A stretch of DNA of 64,000 nt from an uncultured Desulfovibrionaceae bacterium (lineage in GTDB: Bacteria; Desulfobacterota; Desulfovibrionia; Desulfovibrionales; Desulfovibrionaceae): positions 113,174 to 177,173 of the forward strand of contig CATJOY010000056.1 of assembly GCA_949741925.1 (NCBI GenBank). The letters are read 5' to 3'. The notes beneath the pieces are model-generated. The model had not been told where the DNA came from. It searched no databases and saw only the letters and a program-made list of their open reading frames with translations. This document shows positions 8,634-19,528 of this stretch, in pieces (position 1 is the stretch's first letter; each line of letters opens with the position of its first letter). The position numbers and the translations under genes are program-made.

Positions 8634-11600
8634 ATGAACAGCACTGAAGAACACCGAGCCGCCTCCCTTGTACGCGACTACCTCGCGGACTCTGTTCCCG
8701 ATTATATCCAGGAAAGGGCCATCCCTCTCCTGGAGGGGCATGTTCAAAAACTCGGCCTGAAAAAAGGCGGCGCATACTGGGAGGTAGAGGGCTCCGTCCA
8801 GGGCGACGCACTGCAAACCTACAGCCCCAAACTCTCCATTTCCCTTAGCGAAGGCAGCGTCAACAGCCTCTGCAACTGCCAGGATTCCTTTTCCGGAGTC
8901 TGCCACCATGTGGCCGCCGTTATTATGAAGCTGCTGGCAAGCCTGGAAAACGACCGGGAAGAAATGCCCGCCGTTGCCGCTGCGGCTCATGCTGAATGGC
9001 GCCACACCTTCCGCCCTTTTTTCAGCACGGAAATAGACCCTGAACCCGGCCGCCATTACCTTATTTTCCGCTTCTACGCCGAGCCCGGCAGGCTTCAGGT
9101 AGCCTTTTTCCGCGCCCGACAGAACAAATCCGGTCTCTCCCAGGTCCACAACGAGATAACCCTGGCCCAGATCATCGATACCCCCGAGTGGTGCGATCTT
9201 TCACCGCAACTGCCCCAAGTGGCCCGGCTTATCGCCAGGCACAATGAATACAGCGGCCACCGCGTGGATATTCCCGACGGGCTCCTTAACTGGTTCATCT
9301 GGGCCATCCGTAACGAGTACTATCTCTTCTGGCAGGATACGGATTCGCCCTGCACCATTGAAAAACGCACTATGCACCTCAAAATCCGGCCGGATTTCGA
9401 GGAAGGCAAAGGGCTTTTCTTTACCCTGCTTTTCCACCGCGATGGAACAGCGCCGATTCCCGTCAGCGGTTCAAATATCAGCTTTCACGGCCAAATGCCC
9501 CTCTGGCTCTGCCTCAAGCGCAGTTTTTACCCGGTGCATACCGATCTCACCCGACAGCTTTTGCGGGAGCTGCTTGACCACCCTCCCGTGGTGCCCCAAG
9601 AAGACATTCCCGAATTTTTGGATCGCGTCTGGACGCGGCTGCCCGCCTCCAGCCTCTTCGGCCAGGAAGATTTTCTCGAGCGCATGGCCCCTATCTTTGT
9701 ACCGGGCACATACGCGCCCAAGCTCTACCTGGATGAGGAAGGGAGCCTCCTGACCGTCAGCATTCAGAACATCTATGAAACGCCGCACGGCGAATTCCTG
9801 CTCCCCGGCCCCAACCCGGAATTCCAGACCGGCAGCTATGCCTATGAAGGCAGCACCTACCTGGTGCGCCGTAACCGCGAAGAAGAAGCCGCTCTCCTTT
9901 CCTTGCTTACGGAAATGAAATTCCAATCACGGAATGCCCGTCTGTGGTTCTTAGAGCCGGAAGAGGCCGTGAATTTCCTGCTGGACGCGTATCCCCAACT
10001 GGTCCAGAAATACCGTACCTACGGCGAAAAGGCCTTATCCCGCTACAAGGTCCGTCTTTCCCAGCCGGTTATTAACGCCGTGCTGACCAGCAACGAAAAG
10101 GAAAAGTGGTTCGACCTCGATATTACTGTACACTACGATGATCAGAGCATCGCCCTGCAAAAGGTTTGGGAAGCCTGGGTTCAGGGCAAACGCTATGTAC
10201 AGCTCAAAGACGGCTCCTACACTTCGCTTCCCGAATCCTGGCTGGAAAGCGTAGCCCACAAGCTCCAGGCCTTGGGGTTGGATCCGGCAAGCCCGCCCAA
10301 AGAGCGCTTTCAGCAGTTTGAGGCCCCTGTTGTGGATAGCCTGCTGGATGATCTGCCCGCCGCGCAGACAGATGCCTTTTGGAACATCCTGCGCGAAAAA
10401 ATCCATAATTTCGAGGGCATCAACGAAGTGGCGGCCCCGCCCGGGCTCAACGCCACGCTGCGGCCTTACCAACTGCAAGGCCTTTCCTATCTCAACTTTC
10501 TTCAGGAATACGGCTTCGGCGGTATCCTTGCTGATGAAATGGGCCTCGGCAAAACCGTACAGACGCTCTCTTTCATCCAACATATGGTGGATAAGGGCCT
10601 GCGCGGTCCCAACCTCATCATGGTGCCGACCTCGGTGCTGCCCAACTGGGAACGTGAGGCCGCCAAGTTTGTACCCGGCCTCACCCGATTGGTCATCTAC
10701 GGTACCCGGCGCGAATCCATGTTTAAAAAGATTAGCGAGTCGGATCTGGTCATCACCACCTACGCCTTGCTCCGCCGTGATCTGGAAGAACTGGAAAAAT
10801 ACGAGTTCAACGCCGTTATCCTTGACGAAGCCCAGAACATTAAGAACCCCAACACCATTACCGCCAGGGCCGTACGCCGCATTAAGGCTGACATGCGCCT
10901 CTGCCTCTCGGGCACGCCTATCGAAAACAGCCTTTTTGAACTCTGGTCCCTGTTCGAGTTTCTCATGCCCGGCTTTCTCGGCGCGCAGCACGCCTTTCAG
11001 CGCGGGGTTATCAAGCCCATCAAGGACGGCGACAACGAAACCCTGGATTTTCTCCGGGCCCGGGTCCGCCCCTTTATTCTCCGCCGGACCAAAGCCGAGG
11101 TGGCCAGAGATCTGCCGCCCAAGATCGAAAGCACGTATTACTGCGCCCTGACTGAAGAACAAGCCGAGCTTTACGCCATGCTGGCCAGAAAGCTCCGTGA
11201 ACAAGTTCTGGCCGATGTGGATTCCAAGGGACTTGCCAAAAGCCAGATTTCCATTCTGGACGCCCTCCTCAAGCTCCGCCAGATCTGCTGCCACCCCCGG
11301 CTGCTCAAGCTCAACTTCCCCGGCGTGGATACCAACCTCCCCTCAGGCAAGTTCGATGCCTTTAAAGACATGATCACCGATATCGTCGAGGAAGGGCACA
11401 AGGTGCTGGTCTTTTCTCAGTTCGTCCAGATGCTGCATATCATCCGTTCCTGGCTGCATATCAATGATATTCCTTTCTGCTATCTGGATGGGACCAGCAA
11501 GGACCGTTTCGACCAGGTGGATGCCTTCAACAATACCCCGGAAATCCCCATTTTCCTCATTTCTCTCAAGGCCGGCGGCACCGGCCTCAACCTGACCAGC

Positions 11601-11849
11601 GCTGATTACGTCATCCATTACGACCCCTGGTGGAACCCGGCCGTGGAAAGCCAGGCCACCGACCGGACCCACCGGATCGGTCAAACCCGGCAAGTCTTCT
11701 CTTACAAGCTCATCTGCCAGCATACCGTGGAGGAAAAAATCCTCCAGCTCCAGGAAAGCAAACGCGGTATTGCCGAAGCCGTTATCCCCGGGAAGGAAAT
11801 ATGGAAATCCCTCACCCGGGATGATCTGGAAATGTTGTTTGAGGTGTAG
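8634..11849 (+). CDS. SWIM zinc finger plus SNF2-family helicase/ATPase
   Basis: Encodes 1071 residues. A SWIM-type zinc-binding motif is at the N terminus (C80, C82, C90, H92). A long middle region follows, and the C-terminal half is an SNF2 helicase core: Walker A in ADEMGLGKT (K640), Walker B DEAQ, the motif III-like LSGTPIENS, and the second RecA lobe with LISLKAGGTGLNLTSADYVI and ATDRTHRIGQ. Such proteins are DNA-dependent ATPases that remodel protein-DNA complexes; bacterial members resemble RapA or HepA in mechanism, but their substrates are mostly unknown. It is monocistronic, divergent from the binding-protein gene. The start has no strong ribosome-binding site. The long minus-strand open frame inside it is a shadow. 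Confidence 0.94.
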   Translation: MNSTEEHRAASLVRDYLADSVPDYIQERAIPLLEGHVQKLGLKKGGAYWEVEGSVQGDALQTYSPKLSISLSEGSVNSLCNCQDSFSGVCHHVAAVIMKLLASLENDREEMPAVAAAAHAEWRHTFRPFFSTEIDPEPGRHYLIFRFYAEPGRLQVAFFRARQNKSGLSQVHNEITLAQIIDTPEWCDLSPQLPQVARLIARHNEYSGHRVDIPDGLLNWFIWAIRNEYYLFWQDTDSPCTIEKRTMHLKIRPDFEEGKGLFFTLLFHRDGTAPIPVSGSNISFHGQMPLWLCLKRSFYPVHTDLTRQLLRELLDHPPVVPQEDIPEFLDRVWTRLPASSLFGQEDFLERMAPIFVPGTYAPKLYLDEEGSLLTVSIQNIYETPHGEFLLPGPNPEFQTGSYAYEGSTYLVRRNREEEAALLSLLTEMKFQSRNARLWFLEPEEAVNFLLDAYPQLVQKYRTYGEKALSRYKVRLSQPVINAVLTSNEKEKWFDLDITVHYDDQSIALQKVWEAWVQGKRYVQLKDGSYTSLPESWLESVAHKLQALGLDPASPPKERFQQFEAPVVDSLLDDLPAAQTDAFWNILREKIHNFEGINEVAAPPGLNATLRPYQLQGLSYLNFLQEYGFGGILADEMGLGKTVQTLSFIQHMVDKGLRGPNLIMVPTSVLPNWEREAAKFVPGLTRLVIYGTRRESMFKKISESDLVITTYALLRRDLEELEKYEFNAVILDEAQNIKNPNTITARAVRRIKADMRLCLSGTPIENSLFELWSLFEFLMPGFLGAQHAFQRGVIKPIKDGDNETLDFLRARVRPFILRRTKAEVARDLPPKIESTYYCALTEEQAELYAMLARKLREQVLADVDSKGLAKSQISILDALLKLRQICCHPRLLKLNFPGVDTNLPSGKFDAFKDMITDIVEEGHKVLVFSQFVQMLHIIRSWLHINDIPFCYLDGTSKDRFDQVDAFNNTPEIPIFLISLKAGGTGLNLTSADYVIHYDPWWNPAVESQATDRTHRIGQTRQVFSYKLICQHTVEEKILQLQESKRGIAEAVIPGKEIWKSLTRDDLEMLFEV

Positions 11850-12130
11850 CGTGCCGCCTCTTCCGGCGTGCATCAGCCGTCGGCTGCCGGGCCCGGCGGG
11901 GCAGGATGTGTCGTTTCCCTGAAGCGATGCTCCGGCAGGGTTGTTCTTGGGGAGTAAAGGGCACTACCAGCCGTATCCGGCAGGAACGTATTCCCTCACT
12001 CGACTTTGGAATAGGGCATTTGTACCAGAGGAGCGCCACCGAGGCCGTCCGGAGGTTCCGGACCCGGATGTTCTGGGCAGGGAACCTCCATTTTGGATAT
12101 CCCGGGGAGCCCGGCGGAGGCAAATCCGCC

Positions 12131-13192
12131 TCAGCGATCCCCTTGCTGAGACTGTATTCCGGAAATTTTCGGCGTGGCCGGCGTCTCCTGCGGCGTACCG
12201 GGCGGCGCTGAGGCGGCTGGCATTTTGACCGTAATCTCCTTGGGTTCCACTGTATCCAGCGAGGCAAATTCCGGTAGGATGACGTGCACCGGCAAATTCA
12301 GTTCCCCGCCGGCAATGAATCTCCCCGGTAGGGTCGCCGTGGCGATAATACCTTCCAGCACCTGCTCGTCGTTAGCCTGCGATTCCGGAACCTCCACGCT
12401 GACCGTAACCTTGGCAGGCTGGATAGACTCTATAGCGACCCCCTCCTCCGCGGCAACGCGTACATCCCGGGTGACGCGAACGGTTTTAGTACGAACCCCC
12501 ACCTCCAAATCCACCACCACCTGCTGGGGCGTAACCGTCACCCCGTCCGGCACGTTGACAAACTCCCGCATTTCCAGCGGCCCGGGCCGCATAGCCTCGG
12601 TCAGGGCAATGGGCACAAAGACCCGCTCCAGCACACTGACCAGCGTTTCCGGACCACGCAAATGGGCATTCTGCGGGGTGATGCGCAGCGACCGAACATA
12701 AAAATCCTTGGCCAGATGCCCGGTAACGGCGGCTTCCATGGGAACCTCCCGAAGCTCCAGGGCATCCGCGACAATAGCAATGCGAGAAGGTGATATTTCC
12801 AGCACTTCAAAGGCATCTGTAAAAGGCAGTATTTCCGGCGTAATGTGCAACACCGTCGTGCCCTTTTGCACAGCCGAAAGATCCAACGACACAGCGTAGG
12901 GCCTGGTTGTGATAGTCCGCGTCAGCCCCAAGGCCGCTCTCAGGCGTACGGAAAGCTTATCGACCAGCCCCTCCCGAACAACCAGGCCATGGGGCAAGCC
13001 GCGGTATTCAATGCGTACGTCCACCCACGTTTCCACCTTATCCCGCACCGTCAGCACATACCACAGCCCGACAGCCATGATAAAGGCCACCCCGAAATAC
13101 GCCCAGCGTACCGAAGCCAAGACCGCGCGGATATTTTTGAACGCTTCATACAGGGTCGTAAAACGTTTTTTCGCGGTTTCAAGCATCTTCAC
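12131..13192 (-). CDS. cdaR: CdaR (YbbR-domain) regulator of the diadenylate cyclase
   Basis: Encodes 353 residues: a short cytoplasmic N terminus, one transmembrane helix at about residues 27-48, then extracytoplasmic YbbR-like beta domains repeated three or more times. CdaR binds and modulates CdaA at the membrane. The start is a GTG that overlaps the cdaA stop as GTGA, with GGAG eight bases upstream. In many bacteria glmM follows, but here cdaR is the last gene and is followed by a convergent gene end. About 280 bases between cdaR and the SNF2 gene hold no recognisable gene. Confidence 0.9.
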   Translation of the reverse strand: MKMLETAKKRFTTLYEAFKNIRAVLASVRWAYFGVAFIMAVGLWYVLTVRDKVETWVDVRIEYRGLPHGLVVREGLVDKLSVRLRAALGLTRTITTRPYAVSLDLSAVQKGTTVLHITPEILPFTDAFEVLEISPSRIAIVADALELREVPMEAAVTGHLAKDFYVRSLRITPQNAHLRGPETLVSVLERVFVPIALTEAMRPGPLEMREFVNVPDGVTVTPQQVVVDLEVGVRTKTVRVTRDVRVAAEEGVAIESIQPAKVTVSVEVPESQANDEQVLEGIIATATLPGRFIAGGELNLPVHVILPEFASLDTVEPKEITVKMPAASAPPGTPQETPATPKISGIQSQQGDR

Positions 13193-13956
13193 GCGCTCTT
13201 CTCCAAGAGGGAAAGCAGCACTTTTTTCAAACGCTGCCCGTCAAGGTTGGTGCTCAGCTTGCCGCGGATGGCCAGGCTGATTGCGCCGCGTTCCTCGGAG
13301 ACGACAAGGGCAATGGCGTCTGTTTCCTCGGTAATCCCCAATGCCGCGCGGTGTCTGGTACCGTAATCCTGCTTTCCCTCCATCAATGTGGTCAGGGGCA
13401 GAATGCAGCCGGCCTCGCCAAGTTTGCCGTTACGCAAGACAACAGCGCCATCATGCAGCGGGCCGCCAACCCAGAAAATGCTGATCAGCAGCTCTTTGCT
13501 GACCCGCGCGTCCAGCTCCACCCCGCCTTGCACCATATCTCCAAGCGGCATACTGCGCTCGATGACGATGAGAGCCCCAATTCTACGTTGGGCCATATAG
13601 ACGGCAGCCGCAATCACCGGAGCTAACAGGGAAGAATAATCCTTTTTCCGCGCGAACAACCCAAAGCGCTGCCGCGCCCCCATATAGGTAAGGGCCAAGC
13701 GGATATCCCGCTGGAATACGATAATGACAATAAGCACGATAGACCCGAAAAAATACTCAAGAATCCAAGTGATGGTGTTGAGCCCCAGAGGACGCGTCAC
13801 CAGATAAAAGACGATAATCAGGAAAAGGCCGTACAGGGCCAGAACAGCGCGCGTGCCCTGGACCATGATCGTAATCCGGTACAAGAGTAGGGTAACCAGA
13901 AAAATATCCAGGATATCCCGCCAGCCAATGGTAATATCCATCCAGGGTATGCTCAT
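13189..13956 (-). CDS. cdaA: Membrane diadenylate cyclase CdaA (c-di-AMP synthase)
   Basis: Encodes 255 residues: three N-terminal transmembrane helices, then a DisA_N-type cyclase domain. The catalytic DGA motif is in LHDGAVVL and the RHR motif in GTRHRAALG, both intact. It makes cyclic-di-AMP from two ATP and acts with CdaR. It starts six bases after the folP stop, with GAGG just upstream. Confidence 0.95.
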   Translation of the reverse strand: MSIPWMDITIGWRDILDIFLVTLLLYRITIMVQGTRAVLALYGLFLIIVFYLVTRPLGLNTITWILEYFFGSIVLIVIIVFQRDIRLALTYMGARQRFGLFARKKDYSSLLAPVIAAAVYMAQRRIGALIVIERSMPLGDMVQGGVELDARVSKELLISIFWVGGPLHDGAVVLRNGKLGEAGCILPLTTLMEGKQDYGTRHRAALGITEETDAIALVVSEERGAISLAIRGKLSTNLDGQRLKKVLLSLLEKSA

Positions 13957-13962
13957 GACGCC

Positions 13963-14922
13963 TCAACAGGGGGGGGCTTGTCTGCATCCGGACAGACCGG
14001 ATCGGGAAGGGGTGAGCGCCAAGCCCAACGTAAGGGCCGCCACAGCACCGGCCACATCGTGAACTCTATGGGCATACACCCCTTCGCGGGCGAGCAAGGC
14101 AGAGGCAAGATGCGTCGGCCCATCCCGCGAAGCAAGGGGAATCCCGAGGAGCTTGCCGAAGAATCCCTTACGTGAAATGCCATAGTACAGCGGCCTGCCC
14201 AGGGAGGCCAGTCTCGCGGGGGCCCGCATCAGCTCCAGATTGTGCTCAAAATTCTTGCCAAAGCCTATGCCCGGGTCAAGTATTATGCGCTCTTCCGGCA
14301 AACCGGCCTTCACGACCAAGGCCATGCGCTCTTCAAAATACGCCAGAACATCCTCAACCACATTGTCGTAACGCGGAGCCTGCTGCATGATTTTGGGGGC
14401 CGCCGGGCAGTGCATCAGCACGTATCCGGGCCTATAGTGGCCGAGCACTTCCGGCATGGCCGGATCAAAGCCGGCCCCGGAAATATCATTGATGATCTCG
14501 GCCCCCTGCTCCAGGGCAAAGGCGGCGCTCGAGGCCCGCCAGGTATCGATGGAAACCAGGGGAACTTCTTTCTCCCCCGCTACAAAAGGATCGGGAGAAG
14601 CCCAGGATTCCCTCAGGGCCATAACCCCCCGCAGTACAGGAGCTAAGCGATCCAGCTCTTCTTCGGGGCTGATGAAATCCGCCCCCGGCCGGGTGGATTC
14701 CGCGCCGAAATCCAACATTCTCGCCCCGTCACGGGCTAGTTGTTCAGCTTGGACCAGGGCCGCCTCGGCCTGAAGATAGCTACCGCCATCGGAAAAAGAA
14801 TCCGGAGTCAGATTCACTATGCCCGCTACCAAAAAGGGGGTGGAGCCAAAGCCCCGCCCCCCTCGAACGGTCCAGCTCCCTCCCCCGGAATCAGTGCCGG
14901 AGAAGCGACTTATCATCATCAT
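13963..14922 (-). CDS. folP: Dihydropteroate synthase
   Basis: Encodes about 319 residues. It joins p-aminobenzoate and dihydropterin pyrophosphate in folate synthesis. The first signature VAGIVNLTPDSFSDGG is present, as are INDISG and the later SRKGFFGKLLG. Start and ftsH stop overlap as ATGA; three consecutive ATG codons make the exact start ambiguous by one or two residues. It is the second gene of ftsH-folP-cdaA-cdaR, an order also seen in other bacteria with folP next to cdaA. Confidence 0.95.
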   Translation of the reverse strand: MMMISRFSGTDSGGGSWTVRGGRGFGSTPFLVAGIVNLTPDSFSDGGSYLQAEAALVQAEQLARDGARMLDFGAESTRPGADFISPEEELDRLAPVLRGVMALRESWASPDPFVAGEKEVPLVSIDTWRASSAAFALEQGAEIINDISGAGFDPAMPEVLGHYRPGYVLMHCPAAPKIMQQAPRYDNVVEDVLAYFEERMALVVKAGLPEERIILDPGIGFGKNFEHNLELMRAPARLASLGRPLYYGISRKGFFGKLLGIPLASRDGPTHLASALLAREGVYAHRVHDVAGAVAALTLGLALTPSRSGLSGCRQAPPC

Positions 14923-16949
14923 TTATGCTCTCCGCCGGAAGTATTGCTCCCCCGCGTCCCTCCGAGGCCGCGGGATTTTTCTCCACTTCGAGCAGGGCTT
15001 CCCCCCTCGTCGCTTTCGTCTTCAATAACGAAATCTTCGGCCTCATCCGCTTCATCTTCGATGTTCTCGTCAGCGTTCTTTTCGGCCGTTGCAGAGGAAG
15101 AGCCCTCCCTCTTTCGCCCTGCCTCGTCAGAGGAAGAATCCTTGTCATCCACCGGCGGCAAGGGCTCGCCCTTCAAAATTTTATCAATATCGGCGCCGGT
15201 CAGCGTTTCACGCTCCAGCAAGGCCGCAGCCAGGCGGTGCAGGGTTTCGATATTCTCCCGTAAAAGCGTATCCGCCGTGTTCATGGCCTCGGTGATAAAG
15301 CGCTTCACTTCGGAATCCACCAATCTGGCGGTTTCCTCGCTATGCTCTTTATGGGAAACCCATTCCCGGCCGATAAAAACTTCCTGGTTCTGCTCGCCAA
15401 TGGCCATAGGCCCGATGAGCTCACTCATGCCATAGCGGCAGACCATACTCCGGGCCATCTGGGTAGCCTTGTTGATATCGTCGGACGCACCGGTTGTATA
15501 CTTGCCGTAAATAATCCATTCGGCAGCCCGGCCGGCCAGGGCAATAGCCATGCGGTTTTCCATTTCAGAACGGCTCATGCCGTAGCGATCCCGCTCGGGC
15601 AGGGGCATCATCAGACCGAGAGCGCGCCCCCGGGGCACAATGGTGACCTTATGCACCGGGTCGGTATCAGGCAGCAGCACGGAAACCAAGGCGTGGCCGG
15701 ATTCATGGTAGGCGGTCTTTTTCCGCTCCTCTTCGGTCTGAACCATGGTGCGCCGTTCCTTACCCATGAGAAGCTTATCTTTAGCGTTCTCAAAATCGGC
15801 CATACTGACTTGGTCTTTGTTTTCCTTAGCCGCCATCAAGGCCGCTTCATTGACCAGGTTTTCCAAATCCGCCCCGGAAAAGCCGGGCGTGCCCCTTGCC
15901 AACACATCAAGATCAACGTCGCCGGCCAGAGGGGAACGCTGGGTATGCACGGCCAGAATATGCTTTCTGCCGCGCACGTCAGGAGCCGCCACAACAACTT
16001 GACGGTCGAAACGCCCGGGGCGGAGCAAGGCCGGGTCCAACACGTCCGGTCGGTTGGTGGCCGCGATGAGGATAACCCCTTCGTTGGCTTCAAAGCCATC
16101 CATTTCCACCAAAAGCTGGTTCAACGTCTGTTCGCGCTCGTCATGCCCACCGCCGAGGCCTGCGCCGCGCTGACGCCCCACGGCATCGATTTCATCAATA
16201 AAAATCAAGCAGGGAGCGTTCTTTTTGCCTTGAGCGAAAAGATCCCGCACCCGAGAAGCGCCCACCCCCACGAACATTTCCACAAAATCCGAACCGGAGA
16301 TGGAAAAAAACGGCACGCCCGCCTCGCCTGCCACCGCGCGGGCCAGGAGGGTCTTGCCGGTGCCGGGAGGGCCGACGAGCAGCACCCCCTTGGGAATACG
16401 CCCCCCCAAGCGGGTAAATTTCTTAGGATTGGAAAGAAAATCCACAACTTCCGAGAGTTCTTCCTTGGCCTCGTCAACACCGGCCACATCGGCAAAGGTT
16501 ACCCGGGCAGACTCCGCCGAAACCATACGCGCTCGGGAACGGCCAAAGCTCATGGCTTTGCCGCCGCCGCTTTGCACCTGGCGCATGTAGAATATCCAGA
16601 CGCCGATAATAAGCAGCATAGGCAGCCAGGAAACAAGCACTGTGGTTATCCAGGAGGCCTCTTCGGGCGGCTCGGCCTTAACCACCACGCCATGGTCAAT
16701 GAGGAGGCCTACCAAGCTGCTGTCATCCGGAGCGTAGCTTTGGAAGGGTTCATTATTTTTCGTCTTCCCGGAAAGTTTCTGCCCCTGAATGGTTACTTCA
16801 CTGATATTGCCCCGCCCTACTTCCTGAAGAAAAACGGAATAATCCAGCTTGTTCTGGGCTCCCTGGGGCGCGTTGAAAACATTGAAAAGAGCCACCATGA
16901 GGAGGGAGATAATGCCCCACAGCAGCAAGTTGCGCGTAAACTGATTCAA
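14919..16949 (-). CDS. ftsH: ATP-dependent membrane zinc metalloprotease FtsH
   Basis: Encodes 676 residues from a TTG start. Two N-terminal transmembrane helices flank a periplasmic domain, followed by the AAA+ module (Walker A GPPGTGKT, Walker [13 protein letters not shown], an SRH ending in LRPGRFDRQ) and the M41 protease with HESGH (H415, E416, H419). The C-terminal tail is long and acidic. The TTG is preceded by a perfect GGAGG six bases upstream and gives the normal N terminus ([11 protein letters not shown]); an upstream start would add 31 unlikely residues. The HExxH position then matches that of E. coli FtsH closely. FtsH degrades misassembled and regulatory membrane proteins. Confidence 0.96.
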   Translation of the reverse strand: MNQFTRNLLLWGIISLLMVALFNVFNAPQGAQNKLDYSVFLQEVGRGNISEVTIQGQKLSGKTKNNEPFQSYAPDDSSLVGLLIDHGVVVKAEPPEEASWITTVLVSWLPMLLIIGVWIFYMRQVQSGGGKAMSFGRSRARMVSAESARVTFADVAGVDEAKEELSEVVDFLSNPKKFTRLGGRIPKGVLLVGPPGTGKTLLARAVAGEAGVPFFSISGSDFVEMFVGVGASRVRDLFAQGKKNAPCLIFIDEIDAVGRQRGAGLGGGHDEREQTLNQLLVEMDGFEANEGVILIAATNRPDVLDPALLRPGRFDRQVVVAAPDVRGRKHILAVHTQRSPLAGDVDLDVLARGTPGFSGADLENLVNEAALMAAKENKDQVSMADFENAKDKLLMGKERRTMVQTEEERKKTAYHESGHALVSVLLPDTDPVHKVTIVPRGRALGLMMPLPERDRYGMSRSEMENRMAIALAGRAAEWIIYGKYTTGASDDINKATQMARSMVCRYGMSELIGPMAIGEQNQEVFIGREWVSHKEHSEETARLVDSEVKRFITEAMNTADTLLRENIETLHRLAAALLERETLTGADIDKILKGEPLPPVDDKDSSSDEAGRKREGSSSATAEKNADENIEDEADEAEDFVIEDESDEGGSPARSGEKSRGLGGTRGSNTSGGEHK

Positions 16950-17168
16950 AGGAGACCTCCAAATAGGACTGCACCCGCCCTTGTGCGCACGGCGGCGGAT
17001 GAAGCGAAACAGGAATAACGGCCCGCCCCCGAGCGTTCTCACGGGGGTGAGGCGCTGGAATGCCGGTGTTCAGGCCCGGCAAGAACCGAGCTTCAGCACA
17101 AGGCTCGGCCCACTCTTCCATGCCGCCCCGCCCCTGCCGCAAACAAAATTTCCGGCAAACAAAGTACT

Positions 17169-17239
17169 AGTGTAAGCTTTGCAGGCTGATTTGACAATAT
17201 TACCGCCCAAGGAAAAGTATACTTTGGGCGGATTGTCAA
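17169..17239 (-). promoter_or_regulatory. ftsH promoter region with long two-part inverted repeat
   Basis: On the minus strand TTGTCA, a 17-base spacer and TACACT form a candidate promoter. The -35 box lies inside an inverted repeat: TTGACAAT (17191-17198) and CCGCCCAA (17203-17210) pair with TTGGGCGG (17224-17231) and ATTGTCAA (17232-17239), with a four-base insert on one side only. The repeat suggests an operator or a strong hairpin controlling ftsH. It is not a CIRCE element. Confidence 0.5.
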
Positions 17240-17682
17240 GCCGGGAAATCTACCGATCCTCAGAAGGGCAGAAGCGCCCACTAAAATAAAAAACCTTTAT
17301 ATAACCATAGCCAACTAGGATTATATGAAAAAAGTCCTTATTTTTATCAAACCTTATAGAGCGTTCCATGAGCTATGCAGAACATTCCTCGGAATTCTGC
17401 CATTTACCGCTTGCTACCGGAATGATTGTACAGTAAATCACAATACTATAATCACGCTCTATCTGGAAGACAACAAGAGCACCGTGGGATGCTGTCAAAG
17501 CCGGCCGCCCTTCGCTTGTTCGGCAGAAATCTCCCGGGAGCCTTTTGCCCCGCAAGGTGTGGTCACTCCATGGCTTTATACGTGAATAATTGCGCAAAGT
17601 GTGCTGTTATTTCTTACTCTGCGGACCACTGCGGCGAAGCCGCTAACAACTGTTTGGAAACAGCAACGTACATGGAGGAGTT
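17240..17682 (+). other. Leader region of the YeiH-type exporter gene
   Basis: No convincing gene. An 86-codon frame at 17325-17585 starts after AGGATTAT, but its composition does not look like a protein. A bulged inverted repeat around GCAGAA and TTCTGC lies at 17377-17400. A possible promoter, TTGTAC at 17426 and TATAAT at 17447-17452, has a 15-base spacer. The mRNA leader to the exporter would be over 200 bases, so untranslated regulation is possible. Confidence 0.35.
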
Positions 17683-19422
17683 ATGTCCCAGCAAGCCCGA
17701 CCGGATATTGTCGTTGATAAGGCTGCCTCACGCCTTTCGGATCTATGGACCAAAGAGGATTACTGGGCTATCTGGCTCGGCTTCCTTCTCATTATCATTG
17801 CCTCTTTTATTTACTTCGGCAGCCCTGCCGACAGCGTTAAAGACGGAATAGCCAACGCCAACGCAACCTTGGAAGCGGAAGCCGACAAAGCGCCCTTCAA
17901 AACCATTGCCTACTATAATGCCTTCCGCGCCAAAAGCGGCCTGACGGGCAGCGGCACGGAAACAGGCAAAACCATCGCCGCACTGATCAAGACCCCGGCC
18001 CGCTGGGGCGATTCTCCCCTCAAGGCCTTTTTCTTGAGCAAGGAAGAAGCGGATGCCACCAATGCAGCCAAGGCCCGGGACGCCGCGGAAGCCAAAGCCA
18101 ACGCAGCGGAAGCCCTGAGCCTGGCCCAAGCGGCTGAAAGTGCGGCGGAAGCTGCCGGCTTTGCGGATACAACCCTGAACGCCGCAGCAAAGGCCGCCGT
18201 GGATGCCTGGAACAGCGCCGAAAGCAAGGCTAAAAGCGCCGCTTCGGCAGCGAATGTCAAACCCTACAACCTCATCCCCATGCTGCTTATATTTATGGTG
18301 GTAACGGCCCTCTTCTTCGCCATCGGCATCAAGTGCATGGGGAAAAACGTCCCCCGCTTCCTGATCGGTTTCATCTTTATTTTCCTGGTAGCGATTCTGG
18401 CCTATTTTCTCGGCAACCAGAATACGTTCCGCAAGTACGGCGTAGGTTCTGAAGCCTGGGCTATTATTCTAGGCTTACTCATCGCTAATACCCTGGGCAC
18501 GCCTGCCTTTGCCAAACCCGCCATCCAGACCGAGTATTATATCAAGACCGGTCTGGTTTTGCTGGGGGCGAGTGTCCTTTTTGATAAAATCATCGCCATC
18601 GGTACCCCCGGCATATTCGTGGCTTGGGTGGTCACGCCTATTGTGCTGGTTCTTACCTACATCTTTGGTCAAAAGGTGCTGAAGATCGAATCCAAGACGT
18701 TGAACATCGTTATCTCAGCGGATATGTCGGTCTGCGGCACCTCGGCGGCTATTGCCACCGCCGCGGCCTGCCGGGCTAAGAAAGAGGAACTGACCCTGGC
18801 CATCGGCATCTCCTTAACCTTTACCGCCGTTATGATGATCGTCATGCCTATGGTCATCAAGGCTGTGGGCATGCCGGAGGTTCTCGGTGGAGCCTGGATC
18901 GGCGGCACTGTTGACGCCACGGGTTCCGTGGCCGCGGCCGGCGCGGTACTCGGCGATAAAGCCATGTATGTAGCGGCCACCATCAAAATGATCCAGAACG
19001 TGCTCATCGGCCTGACCGCCTTCTGCGTGGCCGTTTACTGGTGCGCCAAAGTGGACCGCGTGGAAGGAGAAAAGGTTCATGTTTCGGAAATCTGGCACCG
19101 CTTCCCCAAGTTTGTTCTGGGCTTCCTGGCGGCTTCAATTCTGTTCTCGCTGATCAGCCAAGGTTACGGAACCGATCTTTCCAAAGCCCTGGTGGATAAG
19201 GGAGCATTGAGCATGCTCAACGGTCTGCGCACCTGGTTCTTTGTCTTTGCCTTTGTCTCCATCGGTCTGGCCACCAACTTCCGCGAGTTCGCCCCCTATT
19301 TCAAGGGCGGCAAGCCGGTCATTTTGTATGTATGCGGCCAAAGCCTCAACTTGCTGCTCACTTTGGTTATGGCCTATGTAATGTTCTACCTTGTATTCCC
19401 GGATATTACCGCCAGCATTTGA
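17683..19422 (+). CDS. YeiH/UPF0324-family putative sulfate exporter with large Ala-rich insertion
   Basis: Encodes 579 residues; the usual family length is about 350. One transmembrane helix near residues 24-46 is followed by a roughly 130-residue polar insertion (about residues 50-195) whose second half is Ala/Glu/Lys-rich and likely helical or coiled coil. The conserved membrane core follows, with [20 protein letters not shown] and [19 protein letters not shown], both family signatures. Members are predicted to export sulfate or related anions and are seen in taurine- and sulfonate-using bacteria; the substrate here is inferred. It starts after GGAGGAGTT and is followed by a small membrane protein gene. 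There is no adjacent LysR regulator, unlike E. coli yeiH. Confidence 0.88.
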   Translation: MSQQARPDIVVDKAASRLSDLWTKEDYWAIWLGFLLIIIASFIYFGSPADSVKDGIANANATLEAEADKAPFKTIAYYNAFRAKSGLTGSGTETGKTIAALIKTPARWGDSPLKAFFLSKEEADATNAAKARDAAEAKANAAEALSLAQAAESAAEAAGFADTTLNAAAKAAVDAWNSAESKAKSAASAANVKPYNLIPMLLIFMVVTALFFAIGIKCMGKNVPRFLIGFIFIFLVAILAYFLGNQNTFRKYGVGSEAWAIILGLLIANTLGTPAFAKPAIQTEYYIKTGLVLLGASVLFDKIIAIGTPGIFVAWVVTPIVLVLTYIFGQKVLKIESKTLNIVISADMSVCGTSAAIATAAACRAKKEELTLAIGISLTFTAVMMIVMPMVIKAVGMPEVLGGAWIGGTVDATGSVAAAGAVLGDKAMYVAATIKMIQNVLIGLTAFCVAVYWCAKVDRVEGEKVHVSEIWHRFPKFVLGFLAASILFSLISQGYGTDLSKALVDKGALSMLNGLRTWFFVFAFVSIGLATNFREFAPYFKGGKPVILYVCGQSLNLLLTLVMAYVMFYLVFPDITASI

Positions 19423-19528
19423 TCACTGCCGGCGCGTAACCGAGCAGGAAGCCCCCCTACGGGCGGCTTCCTGCTACAAGAGATCGCGTGTTGTTCGGCC
19501 CAGCCGAACCCCAAATCAGGAGAGCGTC

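Noticed and set aside
10035..11294. 419-codon minus-strand frame inside the SNF2 gene
   Set aside because: Shadow of the helicase; no start signal or family pattern.
15342..17018. 558-codon plus-strand frame opposite ftsH
   Set aside because: Shadow of ftsH, which has all protease and AAA motifs.
17325..17585. 86-codon ORF in the exporter leader
   Set aside because: Weak start context and a composition unlike neighbouring proteins; described as leader instead.
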